Source: Nostoc favosum CHAB5714
GTDB taxonomy: Bacteria > Cyanobacteriota > Cyanobacteriia > Cyanobacteriales > Nostocaceae
Direction: 5' to 3'
DNA length: 64,000 nt
Assembly: GCF_020829495.1 (NCBI RefSeq)
Contig: NZ_JAIVFQ010000016.1
Location: forward strand, 55,848 to 119,847
Part shown: positions 10,436 through 20,638 of the stretch, one piece after another
Position numbering within the stretch: position 1 is the first letter of the stretch
Layout of the letters: the number at the start of each line of letters is the position of its first letter
Program-made: the position numbers and the translations under genes
Notes under the pieces: generated by a model
Told to the model about the DNA's origin: nothing
Seen by the model: the letters and a program-made list of their open reading frames with translations, nothing else
Database searches by the model: none

Positions 10436-10457
10436 TTCGTAATTCGTAATTCGTAAT
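10427..10457. repeat. Heptanucleotide repeat AATTCGT
   Basis: Four and a half copies of AATTCGT, overlapping the end of the kinase gene and providing its stop. Heptameric tandem repeats are a known hallmark of heterocystous cyanobacteria. The run resumes briefly at 10506-10516 after a palindrome-rich insert. Confidence 0.85.
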
Positions 10458-10614
10458 GACGCTCGTTCCTCGCTAACGCTGCGCTATCGCTACCGCTACG
10501 CTAACGTAATTCGTAAATTTTGTTTGTTTTGTAATGGGGATTTAACCCCAACACAAAACTTGCTTTTTTATTGAACCGGGGGACTTAAACCCACGGAACT
10601 AGTTAAACTCTAGT

Positions 10615-10775
10615 CAATACCGTTCGGATAAGCAGGGGAGGCTCTTGAGGCTCTTGAGGCTCTTGAGGAAAGAAGGTTATTGTTCAGCAATTCTTCTCTC
10701 AAGAACAGCTTCTCTTCTCCCCCTGCTCAAGAACAGCCTGCCTCAACCAAAAAATTCCTTAACCGAACGGTATTG
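10615..10775. repeat. MITE-like element, family 2 (CAATAC..AAG ends), with 10-bp target duplication
   Basis: Ends are CAATACCGTTCGGATAAG and CTTAACCGAACGGTATTG. The 10 bp AAACTCTAGT occur directly on both sides (10605-10614 and 10776-10785). The interior has CTCTTGAGG repeats and their complements; no ORF. Confidence 0.9.
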
Positions 10776-10869
10776 AAACTCTAGTAGGTTGTCGGCGAAA
10801 TTGCAGAAGTATTTGCCAGCAAAACCTGCAAACTTCTCAAATTTAATGCTAAAAAACGTAGATTAAATA

Positions 10870-11016
10870 ATATCATGTCCGGATAAATAGTTATGATTCC
10901 CACAGTCATTGCACCCCACCCCCAACCCCTCCCGAAGAGCGGGGAGGGGAGACAAAGCATAGCTTTGGCGGAGTGGGGTTCTTCGGGTTTAATAAGTAAT
11001 CAAGCGGACATGATAT
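10870..11016. repeat. MITE-like element, family 1
   Basis: Left end ATATCATGTCCGG, right end GCGGACATGATAT, interior C-rich/G-rich hairpin cassette, TA at both borders. It has one arm mismatch (CCGG versus CCGC). Confidence 0.85.
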
Positions 11017-11089
11017 AACTTGTAATTCTGAGTGTAGTTTGGGTTTGGCAGTATAGTTGCACAGTGGCAAAAAATAATTGAATAAAATC

Positions 11090-11283
11090 CAATACAGTTC
11101 AGTTAAGCAATTTTTTCCTCCTCTTTCTTCTCTCTCTGTGTCGCGCCAGTTGCTTCTCCCAAGGGGAGACGCTGCGCGAACAAGTCGGAGAACCGCAAGG
11201 GCGCACTGGCTTCTCTGCGCCTCTGCGGTTCGTTAAAAAAAACAACTTTGATAAAGAGTTTTAGCCTTAACCCAAGCGTATTG
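11090..11283. repeat. MITE-like element, family 2, with nested repeat
   Basis: Left end CAATACAGTTCAGTTAAG; right end CCTTAACCCAAGCGTATTG, partly decayed. GAATAAAATC flanks it directly at 11080-11089 and 11284-11293. The interior contains a reverse-complement copy of the unit duplicated at 42025-42131, expanded by a short palindromic insert (CTCCCAAGGGGAG...). Confidence 0.88.
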
Positions 11284-11410
11284 GAATAAAATCTCCATTT
11301 TTTATTTAAAATGTTTTGGATATATTCTTTTTTTTAAGAAATTCTCTATCGCTTTGCCTACAAAAAACCTTTAAAATTAGAATTTTACCTTGCTGCATGG
11401 CACAGGTATT

Positions 11411-11559
11411 ATATCATGTCCGCTTGATTACTTATTAAACCCGAAGAACCCCACCCCTTAATCCCCTCCCCGCTCTTCGGGAGGGGAGACAAAGCGTAGC
11501 TTTGGCGGGGTGGGGTGCAATGACTGTGGGAATCATAACTAATTATGCGGACATGATAT
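11411..11559. repeat. MITE-like element, family 1, upstream of the transporter
   Basis: Perfect inverted ends ATATCATGTCCGC/GCGGACATGATAT with the usual hairpin cassette, oriented opposite to the 10870 copy. It ends 61 bp before the transporter ATG, so it may influence that leader. Confidence 0.85.
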
Positions 11560-11620
11560 TATCTGCTCGATTGATGTGAAAGTTTCAGGTCGGAATGTAA
11601 ATTTTATAATTATCAAGTTT

Positions 11621-13105
11621 ATGAAGAAAAAAAAAGTATGGCTATTAACGATACTGGTTGTAGCAGTAATCAGTATCATCACAGGACATAGTAATTCTCT
11701 AAAAGCTGCCTCATCTTTAGATAAAGACACGCTGACGATGATTACTTCCCCAGATTATCCCCCTTATGAGTTTTATGATACTAAAGGAGGCGATCGCCAA
11801 ATTGTTGGCTTTGATATAGATATCGCCAAGACCCTTGCTCAAAAACTAGGGTTTAAACTTAAAATAATGGAATCCGATTTTAATGGATTAATTCCTGCAC
11901 TCCAAGCAAATCGCGCTGACTTTGTAATGGCTGGGATGACTCCGACTCCAGAACGGCAGAAAAATATTGACTTTTCAATTATTTATTACGAAGCCAAAGA
12001 TACGATTGTCGCTCCTAAAGGTAGCAACCTGAAGCAGCCCCAAGACTTATCAGGAAAAAAAGTTGGTGTACAACTAGGAACGATACAAGAACAAAATGCT
12101 CAGAAAATTGCTCAAAAAGTTGCAGGTATTCAGTTAAAGCAACTCAACAGAGTGCCGGAAGTAGTTCAGGAAATCAAATCTGGGCGAATTGATGCAGCAA
12201 TTGTTGAGGATACCGTCGCTAAAGGATTCGCCCAAGCTAACCCAGATTTAGAATTTAATATTATTCCCTCAGAGGAAGCAAGTGGATCAGCGATCGCTTT
12301 TCCTAAAGGTTCTTCTTTAGTAGAACCGTTTAACAAAGTCCTTCAACAAATGAAGGACAATGGCACATTGGCTAAACTAGTAACCAAGTGGTTTTCAGAG
12401 AATACCACCGCCAATCCTGCATCTTCAACTTCTGCCAAAGGCGGATTAAATCTCGATTTTACCAGAATTCTTCCAGATATTCCCTTTATTCTTCGGGGAA
12501 TCCCTTTAACTTTGTTGTTTACCCTATTATCTGTATCCTTGGGGTTAATCTGGGGAACAATACTGTCTCTATTAAAAATTCTCGGCATCAAGCCGCTTAC
12601 CTGGGTTGCTAACGCCTACACCTCTGTTTTTCGAGGCACACCTTTGCTATTACAGTTGGCGTTGGTTTACTACGCAACACCCCAGCTTACAGGCTATGAC
12701 ATTTCAGCATTGCAGGCTGGGGTGCTAACTTTTACCCTGAATTCTGGCGCTTATATGTCGGAAACCATCAGGGGTGGGATTCAGGCGGTGGATAAAGGGC
12801 AAAGTGAAGCGGCGATGTCGATGGGTGTTCCCTATTGGTTGATGATGTGGGATGTGATTTTACCGCAAGCATTGAAGAACATTCTCCCAGCATTGGTGAA
12901 TGAAACTATCGGATTGCTCAAAGATTCCGCGCTGGTGTCAACCATTGGGGTGGTGGAAATATTACGCAGCGCCCAAATCGTTGGTGCAAACAAGTATATT
13001 TATTTTGAACCACTGCTATTTGCAGGGTTAATCTACTATGTTTTAGTAATGGGTATGACCTTGGGTGCATCCGCTTTAGAAAGGAGGTTACGGGAAAGTG
13101 AATAA
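11621..13105 (+). CDS. Amino-acid ABC transporter, fused periplasmic-binding and permease protein (BgtB-like)
   Basis: The 494-residue protein has an N-terminal basic/hydrophobic segment ([17 protein letters not shown]), an SBP_bac_3 domain at about 35-255 ([36 protein letters not shown]), and a C-terminal permease with the EAA loop [23 protein letters not shown]. Fusion of both parts is known in cyanobacterial BgtB of the basic amino acid/glutamine transporter. ATG 11621 is chosen over an upstream GTG (11576) because it starts the signal sequence. The ATPase gene overlaps the 3' end by 8 bp. Substrate specificity is inferred only from the family: polar or basic amino acids. Confidence 0.88.
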   Translation: MKKKKVWLLTILVVAVISIITGHSNSLKAASSLDKDTLTMITSPDYPPYEFYDTKGGDRQIVGFDIDIAKTLAQKLGFKLKIMESDFNGLIPALQANRADFVMAGMTPTPERQKNIDFSIIYYEAKDTIVAPKGSNLKQPQDLSGKKVGVQLGTIQEQNAQKIAQKVAGIQLKQLNRVPEVVQEIKSGRIDAAIVEDTVAKGFAQANPDLEFNIIPSEEASGSAIAFPKGSSLVEPFNKVLQQMKDNGTLAKLVTKWFSENTTANPASSTSAKGGLNLDFTRILPDIPFILRGIPLTLLFTLLSVSLGLIWGTILSLLKILGIKPLTWVANAYTSVFRGTPLLLQLALVYYATPQLTGYDISALQAGVLTFTLNSGAYMSETIRGGIQAVDKGQSEAAMSMGVPYWLMMWDVILPQALKNILPALVNETIGLLKDSALVSTIGVVEILRSAQIVGANKYIYFEPLLFAGLIYYVLVMGMTLGASALERRLRESE

Positions 13106-13832
13106 TGTAGTAATTCGCACAGAATTCTTATGTAAATCCTTTGGCAAACTCGACGTACTCAAAAACATTTCCACTGAGTTTTACCAGGGAGAAGTGGTTG
13201 CCATACTAGGCCCTTCTGGTTCAGGTAAGTCTACCTTTCTGCGATGCATAAACTTACTAGAACAACCCACCAGAGGAAGAATCTATTTTCATGAGCAAGA
13301 AATTACCAAGCCCAAGGCAAACATCGCTAAGGTGCGCCAGCATTTGGTGATGGTATTTCAACATTTTAATTTGTTTCCCCACATGAATGTGCTGGAAAAT
13401 GTCACTTACGCGCCTATAAAGGTGAAAGGAATAAACAAGCAAAAAGCACAAGAACATGGCTTAGAATTGCTTGCTAAGGTAGGTTTAGAGTCAAAAGTGT
13501 CTGTCTATCCGTCCAAACTGTCAGGGGGACAGAAACAGCGAGTAGCGATCGCCCGTGCATTAGCAATGGAACCAGAGATGATTTTATTTGATGAACCCAC
13601 CTCTGCACTAGATCCAGAAATGGTTAAGGATGTGTTGGAAGTGATGAAAGGTTTAGCACTATCTGGAATGACAATGGCGATCGTCACTCATGAAATGGGC
13701 TTTGCAAGAGAAGTTGCCAATCGGATTATGTTCCTCGACCAGGGAAGTTTAGCAGAAGATGCTACTCCTGGCGAGTTTTTCCAAAATCCTCAGTGCGATC
13801 GCGCTAAACAGTTCTTGGAAAAAATGCTTTAG
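13098..13832 (+). CDS. Amino-acid ABC transporter ATP-binding protein (GlnQ/BgtA-like)
   Basis: A 244-residue ABC ATPase of the polar amino acid uptake family: Walker [11 protein letters not shown]-loop [13 protein letters not shown], signature [15 protein letters not shown], Walker [14 protein letters not shown], and H-loop VTHE. The start is GTG at 13098, with AAGGAGG at 13081-13087, 10 bp upstream. Overlap with the BgtB-like gene implies translational coupling. In Synechocystis the equivalent genes are unlinked, so the linked arrangement here differs from that example. Confidence 0.92.
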   Translation: MNNVVIRTEFLCKSFGKLDVLKNISTEFYQGEVVAILGPSGSGKSTFLRCINLLEQPTRGRIYFHEQEITKPKANIAKVRQHLVMVFQHFNLFPHMNVLENVTYAPIKVKGINKQKAQEHGLELLAKVGLESKVSVYPSKLSGGQKQRVAIARALAMEPEMILFDEPTSALDPEMVKDVLEVMKGLALSGMTMAIVTHEMGFAREVANRIMFLDQGSLAEDATPGEFFQNPQCDRAKQFLEKML

Positions 13833-14280
13833 AACATCAGGAATTTGCCGCTTTTTTTGTATTCTTGAAACTTTTCTAAAACAGGGCGATCGTTTGGCAT
13901 TAATGCAACGTGAGTTCGACAAACCTCTCCCTGCCTTGAACTTTAGTTCAAGTCTGTCCCTCTCCGACTCGGAGAGGGACGGTTTTGCGTAGTAAAACCT
14001 TCTTAGAGGTTTCAATATTTAAGCTAGTTAGGTGATTACTACATGAGTCGTCGAACTCACGTTAATGCAGGTAAAAGCGCACTCACTGAATTTGCGATCG
14101 CAAAGCGTTAATTAGAAAGATAAATCAGGATGGCGATCGCACAAACTACCAATTTATAACAAGAATTGTCTTGGATAGCGAGCTAAACCGCGTCTATCTT
14201 GAAACCTGTAGTTCTTCGGTGATGAAAAGGATTTGCCCTCATCCCCCAACCCCTTCTCCCAGATTTGGGATTCGGGGAGC
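13833..14280. other. Gene-free region with palindromes after the transporter
   Basis: No credible ORF. A perfect hairpin, GTCCCTCTCCGA with its complement, sits at 13956-13980, followed by GGTTTTGCGTAGTAAAACC and may terminate the operon. A CCCTCATCCCCCAACCCC repeat begins near 14238 and is interrupted at 14281 by a family 2 element. Confidence 0.5.
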
Positions 14281-14382
14281 CAATACAGTTCAGTTAAGCT
14301 TTTTTTCTCCCCCTGCTTCCTCTGCCTCCCCTGCTCCCCCTGCCTGCCTTAACAGATAAATTTGCTTAACTGAACCGTATTG
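14281..14382. repeat. MITE-like element, family 2, inserted into another repeat
   Basis: Ends CAATACAGTTCAGTTAAG and CTTAACTGAACCGTATTG. TTCGGGGAGC is present directly at both borders (14271-14280, 14383-14392). It splits a C-rich/G-rich repeat whose two halves are at about 14238-14280 and 14393-14452. Confidence 0.92.
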
Positions 14383-14538
14383 TTCGGGGAGCCAGAATTT
14401 CAAAGTCCCTCTCCCATATCTGGGAGAGGGATTTAGGGTGAGGGCAAAAACTACGGTTCTCAACTTAGATGAGGTTTAAGTACAGCATTTCCTTAATTAG
14501 TAGCGAATTAAATTTGGCAATACCCTGCAATGGCAATG

Positions 14539-14740
14539 AATGCGTCGGCTTGCATTGTTAATGCGTCGGCGGCCTTGTTAATGCGTCGGCGGCCTTGTTA
14601 ATGCGTCGGCTTGCATTGTTAATGCGTCGGCGGCCTTGTTAATGCGTCGGCGGCCTTGTTAATGCGTCGGCGGCCTTGTTAATGCGTCGGCGGCCTTGTT
14701 AATGTGTCGGCGGCCTTGTTAATGCGTCGGCGGCCTTGTT
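14539..14740. repeat. Tandem array of ten 20-21-bp units
   Basis: Ten head-to-tail units starting AATGCGTCGG: units 1 and 4 are 21 bp with CTTGCATTGTT, the others 20 bp with CGGCCTTGTT. No spacers and no ORF. The 45 bp before it (TTTAAGTACAGCATTTCC onward) closely match those before the array at 41841. Confidence 0.95.
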
Positions 14741-14771
14741 AATGCGGTTCTCGTTTACGTGAGGTACACCC

Positions 14772-15053
14772 GTAGGGGCAAGGCGCAATGCCCATTGGTG
14801 TCAACTTAAACTCAAACGCTTATCCCACAGGCGTTTTACCCCACACGCTATCCGGCTCCACGCAGGTGAACCCCAAGACCGCACTGGCTCCCCTTAATCC
14901 CCTCCCCGTTCACGGGGAGGGGAGATTTTGTCGCTAGACAAAAGCGGGGTGGGGTTGCGAGGGCATAATTAGTAATTGAGTAGGCTTGATATAACGTCAT
15001 TGCAAGGGTTTCACGTTAAGTTGACACCAATGGGCATTGCGCCTTGCCCCTAC
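14772..15053. repeat. Large inverted-repeat element with a perfect 37-bp arm, carrying a nested palindrome
   Basis: The 37 bp at 14772-14808 (GTAGGGGCAAGGCGCAATGC...) are an exact reverse complement of 15017-15053. Between them lie about 208 bp, including a degenerate C-rich/G-rich cassette at 14884-14960 like that in family 1 elements, ending near GTAGGCTTGATATAAC. No ORF. Confidence 0.85.
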
Positions 15054-15249
15054 ACCTCGTGATGTAATGTTGTACCGCATCTGAATGGGAACCGCTATAA
15101 TGCATCTCAATGCAATGCCAATGCGTTCCCCTGCATTGGAAACGCTACGCTTTTACGCAAAACTATACTAAGAGCGATCGCCTTTCAATACGGTTTGGAT
15201 AAGCTTTTCTTCTTCCCCTGCTTTCCTTTAAAGTGAAACAGTATTATCC

Positions 15250-16800
15250 CTACTTTCTCAAACGAAAGCGCACTGGCATTCTATCAGGCGGATAAATCAA
15301 AAGGTTCTGCTGTAATTGTTCCAGAGATGATCGACCGTTGACCAACTCCCAGTCAAAGTAGTAAAGCAGTAGTGCCAGCATCATCGTTGCTTCCAGCATT
15401 GACAAATGCTCTCCCAAGCAACGATGAGAACCTGAGCCAAAGTCTATCATTGGCAGTTGACTACTTTCCTTATTCTTCTCTAACCAACGCTCTGGCAGAA
15501 ATTCATCGGGATGAGAATAGACTTCAGGATCTCGTCCAGCAGCAAGCATTGACCAGAATATTTTCGTGCCACGAGGAATAAGCGTACCCTCGATAACAGT
15601 GTCACGTTGAGCTTCCAATGAAGTCGAGCCTGAAGCGACTGAATAAAGGCGCAAAGTTTCCTTGATAATAGCGCGGATGTAATTCAATTCCTTAAGGCTT
15701 TCTGCATTAATACTGCCTTGATTTTCCCAAGCTTGGTCAACAACAACCTGTGCCTGCTGAAAAACCCTTTGATTTAAGGTCAATTCTGCTATTGCAAAAG
15801 ATAAAGTATGAGCCGTGGTATCAGTACCAGCTATTAAAAGTTCAATAACTTCTGCTATCAGTGCTTCCCGATTGTATTTTGGTTCTTTGGCAGCTATTTT
15901 CACCAACATTGATTCCTGGAACAAAGGACTTACCTGTGGTAAATCGGTCTGATTTTGTTCTCTCATCTGTAAAGCTAAGTCTACACGGGGAGTAATAAAC
16001 TCCTCTAAATATCGCCTTGCTGCCCAATAATCTCGTGAGTTCTTAGTTGGCAGATATTTCATCCATATCTTCTCGCCAGTCGCTACTCGTAGGAACCGAT
16101 AGCCTACAATAGACATCGCCTCGTACACCTTGAGAACATCAAGGGGTTGTCCTTCATGACTAGCAATGTTTCTATCCACAGGAATGCCTAATACAAGAGA
16201 GGAAATCACCCTCATTGTTAGTTCTACAAACAGAGGATCTACCTGAACTTCTGGTGAGGCCGCTGACTGAATTTTCTCAATTACTTGTTCGCAAGCTTGG
16301 CTAATAATTTCCACATATTTGGAGAGACCGCTAGAACTGAATTCAGGGTTCCAAGCCTTGCGTCTGTACTGCCACTCACTTCCGTTTTGACCTAAAAGAA
16401 TGGGCCCACTAATGTCGTTCCAAGCTTTGCTCGCTCGCTGTGACCTAATTAGGCTACCGTCTCTCATCCCATTAACAATGGTGTCTTCAATAACTTTTGG
16501 CTTACTCAAAACGAGAACTGGATAGCCAGTCCAATAAACATACATTGGCCCTAGCTGCTGGCTCCAATCAAACAATAATTGGAAGAATTTCTTCTCTTTC
16601 ACTGCTGCTAATACTTGAGGAATATTTCCTAATAGCCAGTGTTTCGTAGGAGAGGGAAAGGACTGTAGAGATTTGTAAGTGTTCTTTTGTTTCCACCACC
16701 GCAAACCTAATATTCCCACTGTGCTAGTAATGCCTAAGACTGTAACTAAATATGGAAATGAGTCAGAAAAAGCAATTTGAGCAGCAATCTCTTGGAACAT
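15250..16800 (-). CDS. Cytochrome P450
   Basis: A 516-residue haem monooxygenase. It has an N-terminal hydrophobic segment (FPYLVTVLGITSTVGILGLRWW), proline-rich hinge SFPSPTKHWLLGNIP, I-helix AGTDTTAHT, K-helix ETLRL, and the haem-ligand motif FGSGSHRCLGE with Cys461. The upstream TTG (16821) gives seven more residues; ATG 16800 is preferred, with AAGG about 8 bp before it. The membrane anchor is unusual for soluble bacterial P450s but fits several cyanobacterial CYPs. No ferredoxin partner or terpene/polyketide genes are adjacent, so the substrate is unknown. The FMN reductase gene is divergent, 145 bp away. Confidence 0.93.
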   Translation of the reverse strand: MFQEIAAQIAFSDSFPYLVTVLGITSTVGILGLRWWKQKNTYKSLQSFPSPTKHWLLGNIPQVLAAVKEKKFFQLLFDWSQQLGPMYVYWTGYPVLVLSKPKVIEDTIVNGMRDGSLIRSQRASKAWNDISGPILLGQNGSEWQYRRKAWNPEFSSSGLSKYVEIISQACEQVIEKIQSAASPEVQVDPLFVELTMRVISSLVLGIPVDRNIASHEGQPLDVLKVYEAMSIVGYRFLRVATGEKIWMKYLPTKNSRDYWAARRYLEEFITPRVDLALQMREQNQTDLPQVSPLFQESMLVKIAAKEPKYNREALIAEVIELLIAGTDTTAHTLSFAIAELTLNQRVFQQAQVVVDQAWENQGSINAESLKELNYIRAIIKETLRLYSVASGSTSLEAQRDTVIEGTLIPRGTKIFWSMLAAGRDPEVYSHPDEFLPERWLEKNKESSQLPMIDFGSGSHRCLGEHLSMLEATMMLALLLYYFDWELVNGRSSLEQLQQNLLIYPPDRMPVRFRLRK

Positions 16801-16945
16801 GAATCCGCCTTTGTCCAACAAAACTTAGGTTATTCAGATACTACCGTATTGTTTCCAGATTTAGTTTATAAAGAAAATCTAAAGGTAGTAAATAGCGATC
16901 GCCTGAAAACAGGATAATGCAGCTGTTCCCATTCAACCTATAACT

Positions 16946-17524
16946 ATGGCATCTACACCTAAAATCCTTGCCTTTGCAGGCAGCACCCGCATTGAGTCTT
17001 ACAACAAAAAATTGGTAAAAATCGCGGCGGCTGGCGCTCAGGCAGCAGGCGCAGAAGTGACTTATATAGACCTCCGCGATTTGCCCCTACCTCTGTTTGA
17101 TGAAGATTTGGAAGCTCAAGAAGGACTACCAGCCAACGCCCGCACTTTTAAGGATTTGCTGATTTCTCATCAAGGATTGCTGATTGCTTCGCCGGAATAT
17201 AACAGTTCACTCACAGCAGTTTTGAAGAACGCCATTGATTGGGCATCCCGTCCAGCCCCAAATGAAGCACCATTAGCTGCTTTTGCAGGTAAGGTTGCTA
17301 CTATTATGAGCGCTTCCCCAGGCGGACTTGGTGGTTTGCGGGGATTAGTTCACCTGCGCTCTATTTTGGGAAACATCAAAGTTTTGGTACTTCCCGACCA
17401 AATAGCCCTACCCAAAGCTTACGAAGCCTTCAATCCTGATGGCACTTTAGTAGATCCTAAACAGCAAGAATCTATTGAAAAGCTAGGCGATGGCTTAACA
17501 AAGATATTGCTGAAGCTCAATTAA
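16946..17524 (+). CDS. NADPH-dependent FMN reductase family protein
   Basis: A 192-residue flavodoxin-like flavoprotein (ArsH/SsuE/chromate reductase superfamily). FAGSTRIESYNKKL provides the phosphate-binding loop for FMN, SPEYNSSLTAVLKNAIDWASRP is the conserved flavin contact segment, and PGGLGGLRGLVHLRSIL follows. The usual role is NAD(P)H-driven reduction of flavin, quinone or metal oxyanion. It is divergent from the P450 gene and might supply electrons, but that is speculation. Confidence 0.88.
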   Translation: MASTPKILAFAGSTRIESYNKKLVKIAAAGAQAAGAEVTYIDLRDLPLPLFDEDLEAQEGLPANARTFKDLLISHQGLLIASPEYNSSLTAVLKNAIDWASRPAPNEAPLAAFAGKVATIMSASPGGLGGLRGLVHLRSILGNIKVLVLPDQIALPKAYEAFNPDGTLVDPKQQESIEKLGDGLTKILLKLN

Positions 17525-17913
17525 ATTATTCTTTGTAATATAACTGATTTCATAGATTTCTATTGAGTCTGATGATAACAGTTAAGCAGCAATTTACGAG
17601 TCAACTTTTGGCGCGTGGTAATGACTAAGAAGGTACAATTTTGTCATTCTCAGATGAATGAAATGGAGCGAAGAACATACGGCTTTAGGCACATAACGAG
17701 ATACTTCACTCCAATTCGCTGGGTTCAGAGGATGTTTTAAAAGTTCCTTAAGGTATAATTTTGCTGTTCTCTACTGGGTTCAGTGCAACAAAAATTAAGG
17801 TTTTAGCCATGTACTGAGATGCCTCAGTGTGCTAAATATGAGAGCAAAAGACCCTTTTAAAACATCCTTTTAATAAGAAGATCGCTTTGAGTTAAGTTTA
17901 AAATTAAACTAAA
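17525..17913. other. 389-bp intergenic region with direct and inverted repeats
   Basis: Between convergent genes. AAGGTACAATTTTG near 17630 recurs as AAGGTATAATTTTG near 17751. GATGTTTTAAAAG (about 17730) is inverted as CTTTTAAAACATC (about 17854). No ORF; the inverted pair might terminate one of the two genes. Confidence 0.45.
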
Positions 17914-19299
17914 TCACACAACGACCTCGAAACTTGCAGCAGTTAGAGCAGGGGTACCAGTCAATTGTGCAAATCTACCTCCTTCAGAAAAACCAGCAGT
18001 CAAACCATTGGGGTTATAGAACAGACTACCATTAGCGCTATTGTAAACAATTTCCGCACCACTAAGTTCTGCTGAAGCATCGGTCGTCACCGTGGCAAAG
18101 TCTGCGAGATTTAATGCAGTTGAGAAAACCAAGTTACTTAGAGCGGTAAAGGTAGTTTTCGATAGTTGGATCTTGTCTGCACCAGGAGTGAAGTCCTGAA
18201 TAGTATCAGATCCAAGTTCACTAATAACAAACCTTGATCCTGTTGTAAATGCAAACGTATCTAAATCTCCGCCTCCTGTTAGGACGTCGTTGCCACTATC
18301 ACCCTGTAGGTAATCGTTGCCGCCGTTCCCGGTTAGAATATCATTTCCACTGCTGCCAAAGAGAATATCGTTACCGTTGCCCCCTACGAGGTTGTCGTCA
18401 TCACTGCCCCCATCTACTTTGTCCGCACCAGATCCACCAAAAAGGACGTCAGAACCGGCTCCTCCATCAATGAAATGGTTGCCAGTAATACCAGCGAGCG
18501 AAACATTGTCATCACCGTCCCCGACAAAAACAACCTTAGGGCCAATTCTTGAAGAAAAAGACGCAGCATTAATAAAATCGGCTTCAGCTGTCCCCAGATT
18601 ATCACTAACTACATTTCGGGCTCGAACAACTGCCTCTTTTATGGCATCAGCAACATTCTCACTTCTAGAACCAAGAGGCAGTACACCTCCTCGTCCGAGC
18701 TGGGTGACTAGTGCCTTATAAGAGGCTACATCTTCAGTTGTAGCTAGAAAAATTGGAATAATGTTATTTGTTTCTAGCGCAGTTTTTACTTGTGAAATCG
18801 TTGCATAATCTTCAACAGGATTAATTACACTATCTCCGTTATTAGGGATAGTAGTACTTGGACTAACTGCTGCACGATCGCCCGCAACATGATAAGGAGC
18901 ATCGGTGCTTAATATAACAACGCGAAATGAACCTACTCTGTAACTGAGACTACCACCGCTATCTAAAGCTGCGTACAAGAGTGCGTCTAATTGTGATTCT
19001 TTCTCATCATTGCCACCAGAGGCACTAAAGCCATTGATTATCGTCTTAACTGCCGTTACATTATTTGTCAAAGCGAGTTCTGGTCGATAAACGTAGTCAC
19101 CGGGACTACCCAAAGGCGAAATTGGCTTATCCTTGAAAGAGGCAAGACCAAGTTTAAGGTCAGCACCAAAGATAGTTTCCAAAATCGGGTTGCTTAACCG
19201 ATTTACTACTGCTGGAAGTAGGACTTGTTGATTAGGTAAGTCGTCCCCAAATGATCCTGTCAAGTCTTGTACAAAAACGATGTCAGATACCGGAGCCAT
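17914..19299 (-). CDS. VWA-domain RTX calcium-binding protein
   Basis: The 461-residue protein joins a von Willebrand A-type domain (1-220; DIVFVQDLTGSF gives a DxTGS metal-ion adhesion motif at 12-16) to RTX nonapeptides at about 260-345 (GGSGADKVDGGSDDDNLVGG and similar). The C-terminal part (TFTALSNLVFSTALNLADFATV) and the end ASFEVVV resemble type I secretion signals; the RTX gene at 55477 ends in a similar NNFVVV. No classic Sec signal is seen. A secreted or surface adhesin role is an inference. Gene is monocistronic, with a 280-bp gap upstream. Confidence 0.88.
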   Translation of the reverse strand: MAPVSDIVFVQDLTGSFGDDLPNQQVLLPAVVNRLSNPILETIFGADLKLGLASFKDKPISPLGSPGDYVYRPELALTNNVTAVKTIINGFSASGGNDEKESQLDALLYAALDSGGSLSYRVGSFRVVILSTDAPYHVAGDRAAVSPSTTIPNNGDSVINPVEDYATISQVKTALETNNIIPIFLATTEDVASYKALVTQLGRGGVLPLGSRSENVADAIKEAVVRARNVVSDNLGTAEADFINAASFSSRIGPKVVFVGDGDDNVSLAGITGNHFIDGGAGSDVLFGGSGADKVDGGSDDDNLVGGNGNDILFGSSGNDILTGNGGNDYLQGDSGNDVLTGGGDLDTFAFTTGSRFVISELGSDTIQDFTPGADKIQLSKTTFTALSNLVFSTALNLADFATVTTDASAELSGAEIVYNSANGSLFYNPNGLTAGFSEGGRFAQLTGTPALTAASFEVVV

Positions 19300-19578
19300 A
19301 ATTTATCCCCTGGTTATTTCTATTAATTGGTTGTATTACAAAGTGGATAAACTTCATACTACAAATTTATTATTACCACTATCAATAAATTATCGATAGT
19401 AGTTAAAGGTTAAGGAAATATAATCTCTTGAAACAAATATTTGCTGTGTTCTTAATCAGTCTTGCTTTCAGCCTTTAAAAGCTATTTCTCACTCACATTT
19501 ATTTTTAGATAAAGAGAAATATATCTTTACAAGCGAAGTCCACCTCCGTGGACTAATACAAAATATAGTCCCCCACTT

Positions 19579-20541
19579 TTAAAACACACTCTTAGACAAA
19601 ATTGATTTGGGTAGCATTCCATGCACACCTTTTTGGGGACTGTTGACAACTTGCGTAATATGAAAATTCACAGCTAAACTACACAATACATAAGCGTCTT
19701 CTGGCGACAAATTTATGAAGCGTTCCAGAAAATTAATCATGTTTTTTAAAGCCAGTTCTAAAGCTTCATCTAAGGTTTGGGCAAAGCCCATTGTGATGAT
19801 ATGAGTTGGAGTTTCGGCAATTGGTGTTGTCAGTTGTAAATCCTTGCGAAGTTTGAGGGTAATTCTACCGTTCATGGAAGTTTCAATGGCGGTGACATTT
19901 ACCTCTCCATCTCCCTGTGCAGAATGCCCATCACCAATAGAAAATAATGCACCTGATACGAAAATCGGCAAAAATAAACGAGAACCAGCTTGCAGTTCCC
20001 GGTTGTCGATATTACCGCCATAAGAACCTGGTGGGACAGAAGTTCGAGAGGTTTCTGGGGTAGCGACACCAAGAATCCCAAAAAACGGTTTGAGGGGAAT
20101 TTTTATGCCAGTACCCGCCGGAAATTCCGCGATATTGTTTGCTAAATCTAGAGGAATGAATCTCAAAGCAGGTTGAGGAAACTGATGTGGTAAAGCTCCC
20201 CAACCTGTACGAATGGCATTGAAACCGATGGGTAAACGAGGTGCGATCGCATCTAATTGTACTTCTAAAACATCCCCTGGTTCGGCATCTCGCACATAAA
20301 TCGGCCCTGTGAGTAAATGTGGCCCCCCAGCAATTTTGCGTTCTGGTAGAAGATTTTGGCAGATATCGAGAAATTCTGGTGTGACAAATTCAGGTGGTGC
20401 TTTGTCATAAACGTAGTAACCAGTATAAGTTTCCACATCAACCGTATCACCTGAATTAATAATGAGCGCTGGTTCTAGCAGATGGGAGAAACCACCCAGA
20501 TGCACCGTTTCTTTGGTAGCTTTTAAAATGTAATGAGTCAT
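19579..20541 (-). CDS. Acetamidase/formamidase family protein
   Basis: The 320-residue protein matches the FmdA/AmdA family, which hydrolyses formamide or short amides to ammonia and acid. Recognisable segments are GDTVDVET near the N-terminus, HLLTGPIYVRDAEPGDVLEVQL, FGILGVATP and FSIGDGHSAQGDGEVNVTAIE with the conserved metal-site GDxHxxQGDGE. Length fits the short bacterial form. A nitrogen-scavenging role would suit a diazotroph. It is convergent with no partner gene; the next gene upstream on the strand starts 98 bp away. Confidence 0.88.
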   Translation of the reverse strand: MTHYILKATKETVHLGGFSHLLEPALIINSGDTVDVETYTGYYVYDKAPPEFVTPEFLDICQNLLPERKIAGGPHLLTGPIYVRDAEPGDVLEVQLDAIAPRLPIGFNAIRTGWGALPHQFPQPALRFIPLDLANNIAEFPAGTGIKIPLKPFFGILGVATPETSRTSVPPGSYGGNIDNRELQAGSRLFLPIFVSGALFSIGDGHSAQGDGEVNVTAIETSMNGRITLKLRKDLQLTTPIAETPTHIITMGFAQTLDEALELALKNMINFLERFINLSPEDAYVLCSLAVNFHITQVVNSPQKGVHGMLPKSILSKSVF

Positions 20542-20638
20542 ATCATATCTGCCTAATCACTTATCAAAAAAAGTTTCCGCCCTAGAGCGTCCCCCTTGCT
20601 CCCTGTTCCCTACTCCCTTGCCTCTTTTTCAACTTCTG

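Noticed and set aside
14539..14740. Possible CRISPR array
   Set aside because: Units are contiguous with no unique spacers and no cas genes nearby.
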